NCBI GenBank assembly: GCA_050084985.1
Contig: JBITNC010000001.1
Location: 164,238,001-164,302,000, forward strand
DNA length: 64,000 bases
Reading direction: 5' to 3'
Source: Nageia nagi
Lineage: Eukaryota > Pinophyta
Below the pieces are notes generated by a model. That model searched no databases. It worked only from the letters and a program-made list of their open reading frames with translations, and was not told where the DNA came from. A program made the position numbers and the translations under genes. This document shows, in pieces, positions 54,101 through 64,000 of this stretch. Within the stretch, counting starts at the first letter, position 1; each line of letters starts with the position of its first letter.

Positions 54101-57100
54101 TCATAATAAAAAGAAGACCAAGCATGCTGCTACTATTGCCTACTACTTAGTGACTCAAGCTATTTCAAATGATTGGATTGTTGATTCAGGATGCACTAAT
54201 CACATGTGTTATGAAAAGGATAAGTTTGAAAACTTTCATAAGTACAAGAAGGATGCAGTTGTGATAGGTGATAATTCAGTCCTTGATGTTCAAGGAATAG
54301 GGAGTGTGAAGATTCATGGAAAGGTTCTTGATAATGTCTTTTATGTGCCTAAACTAAGGATGAATCTTATCTTCGTAATTCAGATTATAAGGAAAGGATA
54401 CTCATTTGAGTTTACCTCACACTCCTGGTGTGTTAAGAAAGGACTTGCCACCTTGATGAAAGGATCAGTAAAGGATGACCTTTATATTGTGGATCAAGTT
54501 CCTTCAAAGATGTGTCTTGCTACAAATGTTTGTTCAAAGGGTAATCTTTGGCATCAACGATTAGGGCACCTTAACCACAAGAGTATTCAAGATATGAAAA
54601 ATCAAGAACTTGTGGAAGGTTTACCTAATATTTCACCCACAATTGGTCTCTGTGAAAGGTGCATTCTAGGAAAGATGAATAGGCAAAATTTTGAAAAAGA
54701 TAAGGCAACTTGGGCTACTCGTCCTCTTCAACTTGTGCATTCAGATTTGATGGCTCCATTTCAGACTAAGTCTCTAGGGGGAGCTTCTTATGTTCTAACC
54801 TTCATTGATGACTTCAGCAAGATGACATTTGGTTATCTACTTGAGCACAAGGATCAAACTTTTGATAGGTTTAAATACTTCAAGGCTCTTGTTGAAAATC
54901 AAACTGATTTTAAGATCAAGATGCTGAGATTTGATAATGGGGGTGAGTATAATAGCAATGAGTTTAACAACTATTGTGTTAAACATGGGATCAAGCAACA
55001 ATTCACAATCCCTTACACCCCTCAACAAAATGGAGTTGGTGAAAGGAAGAATCGAACCATTATGGAAATGGCAAGGTGCATGTTGGGTAACCTTCCTAGT
55101 TTCTTATGGGGTGAAGCTATTCACACTGCTATTCACACCCTAAATAGGTGTCCTACTAAAGCAGTTGAAGGTAAAACTCCATATGAAGCATGGACAGGAA
55201 AGAAACCTAACATCTCACACTTTAGGGTCTTCAGTTGTGATGCATTTGCCTTTATTACCTCAGAGAAAAGAAATAAGTTGGATAAAAGATTAGAAAAATG
55301 CATCTTTGTGGGATATGATAATCAGTATAAAGGTTATAGGCTCTACTCCTCATCCCATAAAATAGTCTTTGTTTCTAGGGATGTCAAGTTCAATGAACTT
55401 CCTGAGGATATGACTTCTCATGCTGAGGTGTCTAATTCAGATGATTCTTCGCCTACACCTAACTGGTTGGAAGATAATGTAGGGAAGTCACCATAAGAGC
55501 AAAATTCTTCAGCTCAGAGAATTACAAGGAATATGACCTTGAATAAATCTTTATTTGCCAAAATTGATAATACGAATGATCCATCAACCTTCAAAGAAGC
55601 TTCCAAGCAAGAGTGTTGGATGGAAGCTATGAAAGTTGAGTATGAGGCACCCATGAAAAATGAAACTTGGGATTTGGTTCATTATCCCAATGAGAAAAAT
55701 ATGATTGGAAATAAATGGATATACAAGGTCAAGTACAATTCTGATGGAGAAATTGAAAAATACAAAGCAAGGTTAGTGGCCAAAGGATTCACTCAAAAAT
55801 ATGGTATTGATTATGAGAAAACCTTTGCTCCTATGGCCAAGATGCCTACTGTCAGGATAATCCTTGCTCTTTCTATAGCTCAAGGATGGAAATTTTTTCA
55901 ACTTGATGTCAAGAGTGCATTTCTCAATGGTGACTTGGATGTAGAAATCTACATGAATCAACCAGAAGGATTTATTCCAGAAGGTAAAGAGTCTTTTGTG
56001 TGCAAGCTAAAGAAGTATTTGTATGGACTTAAGCAAGCACCTAGAGCATGGTACAAGAAAATTTCAGGATTCTTTGCAGATATTGGTTTTTCCAAGTGCT
56101 TCGCTGACTTAGATCTCTATGTACTCAATCAAGGAAAAGACGTGGTCTTAATTCTCCTTTATGTGGATGATCTTCTCATAACTGGAAATAATATTGAAAT
56201 CATCCAAGAGTGCATATCCAAACTGAAGGCAACATTTGAAATGACTGATCTAGGTCTATTGCATTACTATCTTAGGATGCAAGTATACCAACACAAAGAT
56301 TGTACTTATCTTAGTCAATCTAAGTATATATCAGACATCTTGCAAAAGTTTGGAATGGAGGAGTATAGATATGTTGTAATACGTATTTCTCCTGGAATCG
56401 TTGTATCTCTGAGCTTAGATTCTCAGTTGGCTGATGCTACAACTTATAGGTAATTGATCGGTAGTCTTCTGTATCTGACTATCTGTCGACCTGATATTGC
56501 CTTTGCAGTGAATCTAATGGCACGATTCATGCAAAAACCATATGTTGAGCACCTCAATGCTGTTAAGCAAATCTTGACATGAGGTATGTGGCAGGGATAA
56601 AGGATCTTGCTCTTAAGTATTCCAAAGTGCCCTCGATTATTCTCTTCAGGTTCTTAGATTCTGATTATGGGGGAGATAGAGATGATAGAAAATCAACCTC
56701 TGCATATGTGTTCAGCATTGGTTCAAGTGCTATCTCTTGGGCTTCCAAGAAGCAACCTACTATGACTCTTTCTACCACCGAAGCCAAATATCGAGCCATT
56801 TCTGTTGCTGCCTAAGAAGCTATTTGGCTATGGTATCTTCTGAACAAAATTGGGTATGAGCAAAATGGCCCATCTGTTATTTCTTCAGATAATCAATCGG
56901 CTATCTCTTTGGCTAAGAATCCTATGTTCCATCAGAGAACCAAACATGTGGAAATCCAAGCCCATTTTATCAGGGAGAAGGTTCTAGATGACATCATACA
57001 CTTGGAGTATTGTCCATCTACTGTAAACTTTGCTAATTTATTCACCAAGCCCCTTCCTGAAGCTCAGTTCAGCAAGCTTAGGGATTCTCTCGGGTTGGTG

Positions 57101-57130
57101 AAGTTGCCCTCAAGGGGGAGTGAAGTTTGA
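54100..57130 (+). pseudogene. Copia pol: protease, integrase, reverse transcriptase, RNase H, mutated
   Basis: Protease is DWIVDSGCTNHM (about 54168). GAG-pre-integrase is LWHQRLGHLNHKSIQ. Integrase has the core HSDLMAPF, FDNGGEYNSNEF and PQQNGVGERKNRTIMEMAR, with H, D, D and E residues visible. Reverse transcriptase has KARLVAKGFTQKYGIDYE, QLDVKSAFLNGDL and LLYVDDLLITGN. RNase H has DSDYGGDRDDRKSTS, TMTLSTTEAKYRA and NFANLFTKPLPEAQF, ending at 57130. Breaks are a TAA at 55494, a TAA at 56451, a frame change near 56575 and a TAA at 56814. In intact copia elements gag and pol form one frame. Confidence 0.9.
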
Positions 57131-57881
57131 ACTTTTGTTAGTGATGACAACTTCACCTCTAAGAGGCCTTTTTTTTATTGTTATATAGTGTTGATTATGA
57201 TATACCTCTGTGGTAAGTTCGCTCTGTGTGAGGAACTTCTTGTACATTTTATACCTCTGTGGTAAGTTTGCTCTGCGTGAGAAACTTGTTGTACAATTTT
57301 TTGAGCATATAATTGATCAATAAGTTTCATTGTTCAAGTATTCATATGAGAAGATCTAGTATGTGTCTTTAGGCATTGTACAGTCATCTATATGTTATGC
57401 TCTATTAATAATCAACACATGTCTATATACAACAGGTGACTATGAGTGATGGCTTGGCATCTCCGTGATGACTTATAGTGCACCATTGATTAGTTATTTA
57501 TAATATGGCATTATTTGATTCTCTTATTAATAAAATGAATATATGTTGCATCTAACTAATTTTGTTCATGAGTTGCTTGTAGCATGCAGGATCTTCTTCA
57601 GAAATGTAGGTTACTCACCTTGTGTAAGCAAGCTCATGGAGACTCACATGTCAGCTTAAAGTTGATCGACTACTATGTACAGTGAAACTAGTTGTGGTTA
57701 ATGATTGTATTGTAAACCATTTTGTCAAATGGTAATGTAGTGAGTCTCAAACTAGTTCTCAAAAAGATTCTCAAATATGTAAATGTTCTCATCTCCGCTT
57801 GTATCTCTATGGAGGAGAACTCTCTCTTACTCTCTCTCTTCTCTCTTCTACGCTCTATCCCAATATTGCATTAAGGGGGAG
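57131..57881 (+). other. 3' internal region of the copia element with 49-bp tandem repeat and polypurine tract
   Basis: After pol, a 49-bp unit beginning TATACCTCTGTGGTAAGTT occurs twice in tandem (57201 and 57250). The polypurine tract TTAAGGGGGAG (57871-57881) directly abuts the 3' LTR. Confidence 0.8.
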
Positions 57882-58370
57882 TGTTAGAATTTGTAATGAA
57901 ATATTGTGAATATCTAAACTCCTTGTAAATTCAATTAATCACTTAAAGGATATTTAGATACCTTAAGGGATTAATTGAATTCTTTATTATGTAAACTTTG
58001 ACCTCACCATGTGATTAGTTGGTAGGTTAAAGTTAGGTAATATATTTATTGTAACCCTAACCTTAACCTTGGGTTAAAGGGAGTTTAGGGAGGTGCTCTC
58101 ATGCTATAAATAGAGGGCCTCTCCTCTTGTAATATCACTTAGATTTTGAGTAAGATTACTCTACTAGTTTGTGTAGGAGAGAAAGGAATTGTAGTAAGAG
58201 GGTGCATAGTTTGAGAATTGAGATCTAGTTGTGGATGTACTCCCAAGGAGGGAGGAACCACTTATATTGGTGTTATCTTGTGTGAATGGTGTTATTAGCT
58301 TGTAGATGTTGAATGATTAAGTTTCCTATAGTCTTGGACCTTGAGAATTAGTGTAGATCTAATTCCTTCA
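57882..58370 (+). repeat. 3' LTR of the copia element
   Basis: Same length (489 bp) as the 5' LTR, starting TGTTAGAATTTG and ending ATTCCTTCA. I count about 10 substitutions against the 5' copy and no length change. Confidence 0.92.
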
Positions 58371-58620
58371 AACTCACAACCATAAGATTTGATGAAAACC
58401 CATTTTCAACTACTCTTTAATGGATATTCATACCCTCTTGTAGGGCTTCCATGGTGTCACATATTGGAATAATATCAGTAAAGGTTGTAAAGTTTGACTT
58501 TAGACCTGCATCTTCTTAAAAGTATCTAGAGCCTTCAAAAAACCTATTTTGTGCATATCTTATGATCATTGCAATCTATAAAATTATATCTATCTGTATC
58601 ATTAAAACTAGGTTGCACAA
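58371..58620 (-). pseudogene. PPR pseudogene, part upstream of the copia insertion
   Basis: Minus-strand text from 58620 reads KSNFTTFTDIIP, then MEALQEGMNIH, then RVVENGFSSNLMVV, a PPR motif pair collinear with the fragment at 50402-50230. It is the continuation of that pseudogene across the inserted copia element. The start of the gene is not visible further right. Confidence 0.65.
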
Positions 58621-60540
58621 ATTCTTCCTACCCATAAGAATTCCCTTCCTATCATTTTTTTCCATTTTTTGAAAACTTTTTGAGGGTGTATTTTTTGGAG
58701 GACATTTTCAAATGATATTTTTAAGAGTTTTTGGAGGTTATTTTTAAACCACCTTCTTAGGGATTTTAAAGGGTGATTTTAAACCATCACAAAAAACCAC
58801 CATTTTAAGGATTTTTTAAAGGCAAATTTTAGCCATCCTAAAAAACCATTATGAATTAGCTTTCGTTTAAGCTCAAATTTCTTATTGTGATAGTGTACAT
58901 TCTATTTGTTTATGTCAAACACCCCTTATTTTCCAAGTAAGATTTGGATGTATTTTCAAGTGAAGTCATAAACTTTGGTAAATTAACAACTTGATGACCT
59001 ATTGAACATGGTAACCTTGATGGATAAAATATTTATGTGGTGATCCCATTATAGTAAAGAAAATAGATCTTGGAAACATCCTATATATCCATACATATTT
59101 TTGGAGATATAAGAAGAGTTTTGTATGGGTATGCCCTTTTTTCATCCTTAATGTTGTTGGAATAATTTGTACTTAATTAATTTTAGATATTTTTCACATA
59201 TTTTTTCAAAATGGGGACAAAATTAGTTAGTACTAAGACTTAGTCAATTTTTGAGCATTTTCTATAATGTTCATTTTTTATGAAGATTCGATAGTTTTTG
59301 ATATATGAGCTTTGTTGAAATAGCAATGAAATCATTACAGTATTACACTTAGCCATTTTCTCATGTTTTATAGAACATTTGATTTTGGAGGAGATCCAAT
59401 AGAGAAAAGAAGACCAATTTCTATTAGAACAATGAGAAAATCATATAAGGTATTTTCTACAATTCTAGCCCTATTGAAGGTTATTCAATCATGTACCAAA
59501 GAAGTTTCCAATCAAATCAATCACCTTATATGTTCTAGTTTTGAAGATCTAAGTTTCAACCATCCAAGTCTAAGCATGGGTGTAGAAGTATGCCAAAATA
59601 ATTCATTTTACTTAGTATTTGATTTTGATGAGTTCATTTGAATGCAAGTACTAGTAAATAGTGTTGGAATCCCAATGAAATACATTTTCATCCTAAGAAG
59701 ATTATTTTTAATTCTAGATTTGAGTTTCAAGTTTCAGACAAACTAAAAAGTGTTAGTGCATATAGAGGATTGTTTCAGATATTTGTAAATGAGAATATGA
59801 GTTGTAAATATGATTAGAAATCAAATATGATATATTCTAAATATCTCAACAGTTAGTTATAAATATTTTATCTATTAGAGTTTGTTAGAAGATATTTTAT
59901 AGAGGGAAAACTATAAGTATCTTCTCTATTATAATAGAAGGATTCAAATATATTTGATATTACCTCTATTTTGTACTTGTATCAATGATAGTAGGATATA
60001 ATTTGCTTCTTGATCTCTTGACTATGATCTACTTATCATTGTTCTTAAATTATTATGTTATATTCTTATTTGCACTTCATGGAATGTGAGAGGTTAGTAG
60101 TAGTTAATCCGTATTTGCAAAATGCTTATAAGTTATTATTACTTGGAGTGCTGTGCATTATTTGGTGGTTGCAAAATCAAACTATTTGACCAGTTTAGAT
60201 TATGATATAATGAATGCATGTGCTGGTTTGGATATTTGATTTTGATTATTTACACTCACTAACCTAGAATCTTAGATTTGCTTTAGTTTTGCAAGTTTGA
60301 TTTATACAATCTTTGCTTTTGTAATTCCTATTCCAATCCCAATAGGAATCAACCTTATTTGGAGACAGATTTCTAGCAATAGAAATCACATCATTAAAAT
60401 TATAGCTATGAATTTGATATATGGGCACTTGTACAAATTACAATATCTTATTCAATACATCCTTTTGATGAACAAACTAGATGATATCTCATCTTAAAAG
60501 GTGATTTTATCATTGAAGTGGTGATCACCAACTTTCATGG
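58621..60540. other. AT-rich repeats, no gene recognised
   Basis: At 58690-58850, GATTTTAAACCATC, TTTTAAGG and CATCCTAAAAAACCA words recur, like the stretch at 42070-42350. The open frame 59363-59641 (+, 92 codons) contains KVIQSCTKEVSNQINHL and is not recognised. The remainder shows nothing. Confidence 0.4.
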
Positions 60541-61252
60541 TCACCAAACTGATGGAAGATTAATCCTCCTACACCTAAGATCACCTTGGAGAAATCTTCT
60601 ACTTCTAAGTAACATCTCAATAACATACATGTAAAGAGAGAGGGAAAAGGATATATAATGATTCCTATCTATCAATAGAGTAATCCACTTTAAGCTTGAT
60701 TCTATTACTTCTCAAGACTTACAAGACTCTCTTACAACACTAGGATTGTATCCTCCTATCCTTATTCACACTAAGAGCATTACAATGCTTAAAACTAGAG
60801 TGATGAATGCTTGAGGAGAGCCCTTAATTTATAGGAAAAATTTCCACTTTTTCTCACCCTTTTACCCAAGGGGAATGACATCATCTAAAGGATAAGAATA
60901 GTCATATGTGGGACAAGTTTCAATATTTAATTCACTAAATACTTGAAAGGTATTTAGAAATAGTTTTAAGTATCTAGTGAATTAAATATTGAATTACATA
61001 AGGAGAATAAATATCATTCTTTAGATACCTTTCTAAAGAATAATTTATATAATAGTGCATTGTTAATTCCAAAACAATCTCATGCTTTCCTATCATGACA
61101 TTCACTAGGGTATCATGATCACGTCAATTTAAGTAGTAAATATCCATAGGAAATATTGATACAAATATAACTAATCATGATGTAGTGTCATATCAAATAT
61201 ATCATATGTAACTAAATATAAATCTAGAAGTGGTAAGAACAAGTTCCCACCA
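60541..61252 (-). repeat. LTR-like segment, borders uncertain
   Basis: A stretch of about 700 bp that, on the minus strand, would begin TGGTGGGAACTTG and carry CCTATAAATTAAGGG as a TATA-like box near 60830. No target duplication was found and the left border is a guess. Confidence 0.3.
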
Positions 61253-61971
61253 AAAAGATTGTTAACTTCAAATATAATAGATATGGGCTATTGGGTTGAC
61301 TTTCTACCTAAGTAGGGAATTCAAATATTCCTTTTTAAATGGGTATGGTTATTAAAATAATAAATTAAATGTAGTTTTTTCATTTATGATTTATGAATAT
61401 ATATACATTTTATATTTTATCTCCTCCATAATAGCCATGGATTTCCAATGGATAAACCATCATTGGTTGATTATTTGTGATGGCTATATAAGATAAGAGA
61501 TGAAGATGACTCAGGATATAATACTCAATTCTTGAAATTTAGGTTATGCATTCTTTCAATAAGATAAAAGTATATATTCTCTTTATTTTTTCAACTTCCC
61601 CCTTTCTTTAGTTGAGGCATTGTTGTATTTTTATCCCACAAAGTGGAGATTATTTCCTTTGATCATGGGAGATAGTAATATTTTGATATCCAAATTGGTT
61701 TGTTATGCTCTTGAAACTATTTCCTAGAGCTCTATCATTCCATTGGGTGATTTTAAATCACACATTCCTAATTTGAATACATTTATGTATTGGATTTTTG
61801 TGACCTTCCTTGTATTGATATCATTTCCTACAACTCAAAAATGATTCCTTATTGGTAATGGGTTTCTAAGTTGAGATTATTTTCTTCTATGGAAATGCCA
61901 CCAATGATTCTTTTCTTATTTAAATTTCCCTTATTAATGTATAATATTTTTTATTCCTTACCTAATGAATA
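61253..61971. other. AT-rich spacer between LTR-like sequences
   Basis: Nothing recognised on either strand. Confidence 0.4.
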
Positions 61972-62676
61972 TGTTAACACCTAAATTTGAATTTTAATTT
62001 AATTAAAATACCCTTTTAGGTACTTAAATTATTTATTTAATTTCTCCTTTCCATGTGCACTCTCATCTACCTTTATGTTTTATGGTAACAAGTTGGCTTA
62101 ACATCATAATAAGCTTAAGGAGGAGCCTTAGCACTAGACTTGTTGCCTATAAAGGTGGAGGGGTTGTGCATGATCAAAGATATGATATAATTTTGAATCC
62201 TTGATAGTGGCAATATACTTATGTCATTCTTGATTGGTGTTTCTTAACACCACCTATTATTTTTGGATTTTTTTTTATGATTTGAGCTTTGTATTCTTAC
62301 GATCCTTCATCCCTTCATGAGTGCAATTACATGCATCAAATGTGGGATGATGACATCGAGCAAAAGGGAGAGGCATTCTAGAATAATAATTGGGAAACAT
62401 TGTTGGGTTCCTAAAACTAATGCTAGGTTAAGATCAAATTTATGGCTCTGTATTTTAGAGAAGCTCATCGTTGATCCTTCTTCGATTGGATTTTATCTCC
62501 ATTCATGGTCATAGTTAAAGTATAGGTTTTTATCTCTTGTAAATCCAATTTTGATAGGTCAAGGTCAATTAGGCTATTATCATCTTTCATGTCATCATTT
62601 TTTTGTTATTTCATAGTTAATTGGTGAATTTAATATTCTATAAATAACCTTAATCATTATTATTTTGGTTATAATA
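61972..62676 (+). repeat. LTR of a gypsy-like element, same family as 46046-46727
   Basis: The segment starts TGTTAACACCTAAA and ends GGTTATAATA. It matches the reverse complement of 46046-46727 along its length, for example CCAATTTTGATAGGT near 62550 and ATAACAAGTTGGC-like text near 62088. It carries CCTATAAAGGTGGAGG as a TATA-like box near 62145. It is followed by TAGTGAACCTAAC, a decayed form of the candidate primer-binding site at 7154-7174, so this may be a 5' LTR. The internal region after 62676 is unreadable. The frame 62317-62514 inside it is not a gene. Confidence 0.6.
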
Positions 62677-62982
62677 ATTAGTGAACCTAACTTCTTTTGT
62701 AATGACCTACGTGATGACACCATTTGACCTCGAGCACTATCAAGGATGTAAATGAAATCATGTTTGAACCATTTCTATGTGATGATAGATTTTAAGTGGA
62801 AATATATATATATTTTGGTATCAAGTTGATGCTAGCTTTGAAATTTTATGACACAGGTAACAAGTTATTGCAAGATGAAAGGAGCAATCGAATACCCAAG
62901 GAACCAAATGTGAATTGGTGATGGAAATGGAAGGGTAAGAGTGAGGAAATGATTAGCATTGATTCACTAATAAATCATAATG
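62677..62982 (+). other. Possible internal remnant after the LTR at 61972-62676
   Basis: This holds a degenerate primer-binding-site-like sequence (62679-62691) and then about 290 bp with no recognisable coding content. Confidence 0.35.
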
Positions 62983-63600
62983 TGTAGACCCAAAATAATG
63001 CATATTATTATTTATAGAGGTTAATTAATGCACTATTGGTCTACTTTTTCTTATTATCGCATATATCTAATATATGGTAATAACGAATAAGAGAAATACA
63101 CTTATCCTTATTTAGGTCACATATTCATTATGTTAAGAGAAAAATACACAAAAGACAAGCATACATTCATTAAATTACATGCCATTGGTGTCCTTTATTA
63201 GGAACGTTAATGATGGCTTAAAATAAGCAATATAAGAGATGTAATAAAGAATGTAGTGATGAGCGAACATAATAATCATCAAATAAAAAATATAAGATAT
63301 AACTTATGAATAATATTTGAACATAAAAAAGTGATGTATCATGTGCTAGAATCTCTCTAGGATCCTCCTCATATTCATTTGCTCGTGAAACTTAAGGTCA
63401 TCAATTGATTCCTTTATATAGGATATAAGTTTACATGACTTTGATCTTTCTAACCCCTTGTATGCCATGAGGGTCCACTAGACATATTACATAGCTTTAT
63501 TATGAATTAGGGTATTATTTAACCCCTTTTTATATAATACATCATTGAGGATCTAAAATGAATTATTTAATGAATAATAATTCATTTTTAGGCATCTACA
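62983..63600 (-). repeat. LTR with TGTAGA...TCTACA ends
   Basis: The segment of 618 bp has matched inverted ends TGTAGA and TCTACA. A TATA-like box (TATATAAAGG) reads on the minus strand near 63415. Its ends match those of the LTR at 7179-7937, but the body is different. The other LTR, if any, lies outside the window. Confidence 0.5.
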
Positions 63601-64000
63601 TTTGCTCCTGTTTGGAGGTGTGATTGAAGCAATGAAATTACATGTCCAAAGAAGAAGTGTAGAAGAAATTTTTTTGAGAAATTTGAATTCTTTGCTGCAC
63701 TATCCCTTGTTGTTGATGATGATGAGGGTCTCTTGCTTCCCCCTTTTGACTTGAATTCCCTAAGAAATTTCATTGAATGGTGCAACCAATAAAAAACTAT
63801 GATGGAAAGTCTTTCTCTAGGAATGATATTGTGTAAATGTAGTTGGATGATTCCATATCCAATGTTGGAGATGGAAGATGTGTATTTGCCCCTTGTACTA
63901 CTCCAACCATGAATCTGGCCACTTCATCATTGCTGATACTTAAAAACCATTCATACTTATGTCCATGCCTTGAAATAGAGAAGATCTTCTTTAACTAAAA
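63601..64000 (-). other. Unresolved sequence, possibly internal to the last LTR element
   Basis: If the LTR at 62983-63600 is a 3' LTR on the minus strand, this is the end of the element interior. The minus-strand frame 63785-63588 is Ser/Lys-rich and I do not recognise it. The window ends here. Confidence 0.3.

Larger units (their letters stand above)
50403..58370 (+). mobile_element. Nearly full-length Ty1/copia retrotransposon
   Basis: The element has two 489-bp LTRs, a primer-binding site, a 2.3-kb leader, gag, pol (protease, integrase, reverse transcriptase, RNase H) and a polypurine tract. Flanking pentamers are GACTC (50398-50402) and AACTC (58371-58375), a target duplication with one change. 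It interrupts a minus-strand PPR pseudogene; the flanks rejoin to text matching a paralogous PPR stretch at about 50215-50250. LTR divergence by eye is about 10 differences in 489 bp, so the insertion is recent relative to the other elements here. Gag and pol both carry premature stops, so it is not autonomous. Confidence 0.92.

Noticed and set aside
59363-59641. 92-codon plus-strand frame
   Set aside because: No recognised family and no flanking signals; kept only as a note in the region entry.
60541-61252. Full LTR call with target duplication
   Set aside because: Flanking pentamers (CAAAC and AAAAG) do not match, so only an LTR-like segment is reported at low confidence.
62317-62514. 65-codon frame with a Cys pair (CIKCG)
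   Set aside because: It lies inside an LTR that matches the copy at 46046-46727, where the frame is not conserved.

Overview
The window looks like nuclear DNA of a land plant, most likely a gymnosperm (conifer). It is strongly AT-rich and has only two intact protein genes in 64 kb. Both genes have kilobase-scale introns holding decayed retroelements. The families present (PPR-DYW, GRAS, plant mobile domain, plant-type Ty1/copia and Ty3/gypsy) are plant ones. The conifer call is an inference from intron size and repeat load; the sequence does not name a species.

Layout. 1-7937: a pol-less Ty3/gypsy-like element on the minus strand (partial LTR at the left edge, gag relic, primer-binding site, 759-bp LTR). 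It encloses an antisense plant-mobile-domain pseudogene, which is itself cut by a solo copia-type LTR with a 5-bp target duplication. 7938-9440: coding relics of uncertain origin. 9503-14643 (+): an intact four-exon gene for RNA polymerase subunit RPB10/RPABC5, with a hAT transposase relic and an unidentified antisense coding relic in its 4.6-kb intron. 14644-18519: intergenic, with a gypsy pol relic. 18520-33286 (-): an intact 13-exon gene for a plastid-targeted FAD-dependent oxidoreductase of the amine oxidase/carotenoid-desaturase superfamily (581 residues by my splice model). Its 5.8-kb intron 2 and 4.9-kb intron 11 hold copia relics and other repeats. The two intact genes converge. 33287-36003: upstream region of that gene, no gene seen.

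36004-42065: a decayed minus-strand copia element with a minisatellite in its LTR, a LINE ORF1 relic and a copia integrase relic. 42960-58620: a minus-strand PPR-DYW pseudogene whose 3' end has been tandemly copied into four roughly 0.8-kb units. This locus was later hit by a deleted gypsy-like element (46046-48011, TSD GTCAT), a GRAS relic on the opposite strand, and a nearly full-length young copia element (50403-58370; two 489-bp LTRs with about 10 differences). 58621-64000: LTRs and LTR-like fragments.

I found no sign of a new multi-gene system. The most unusual items are: the pol-less gypsy-like element with an antisense plant-mobile-domain gene; a stem conserved downstream of the TATA box in four diverged LTRs; the tandem DYW-tail array; and an unidentified antisense coding relic in the RPB10 intron. 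All splice sites, domain calls and homologies were made by eye from the sequence; no search was run.
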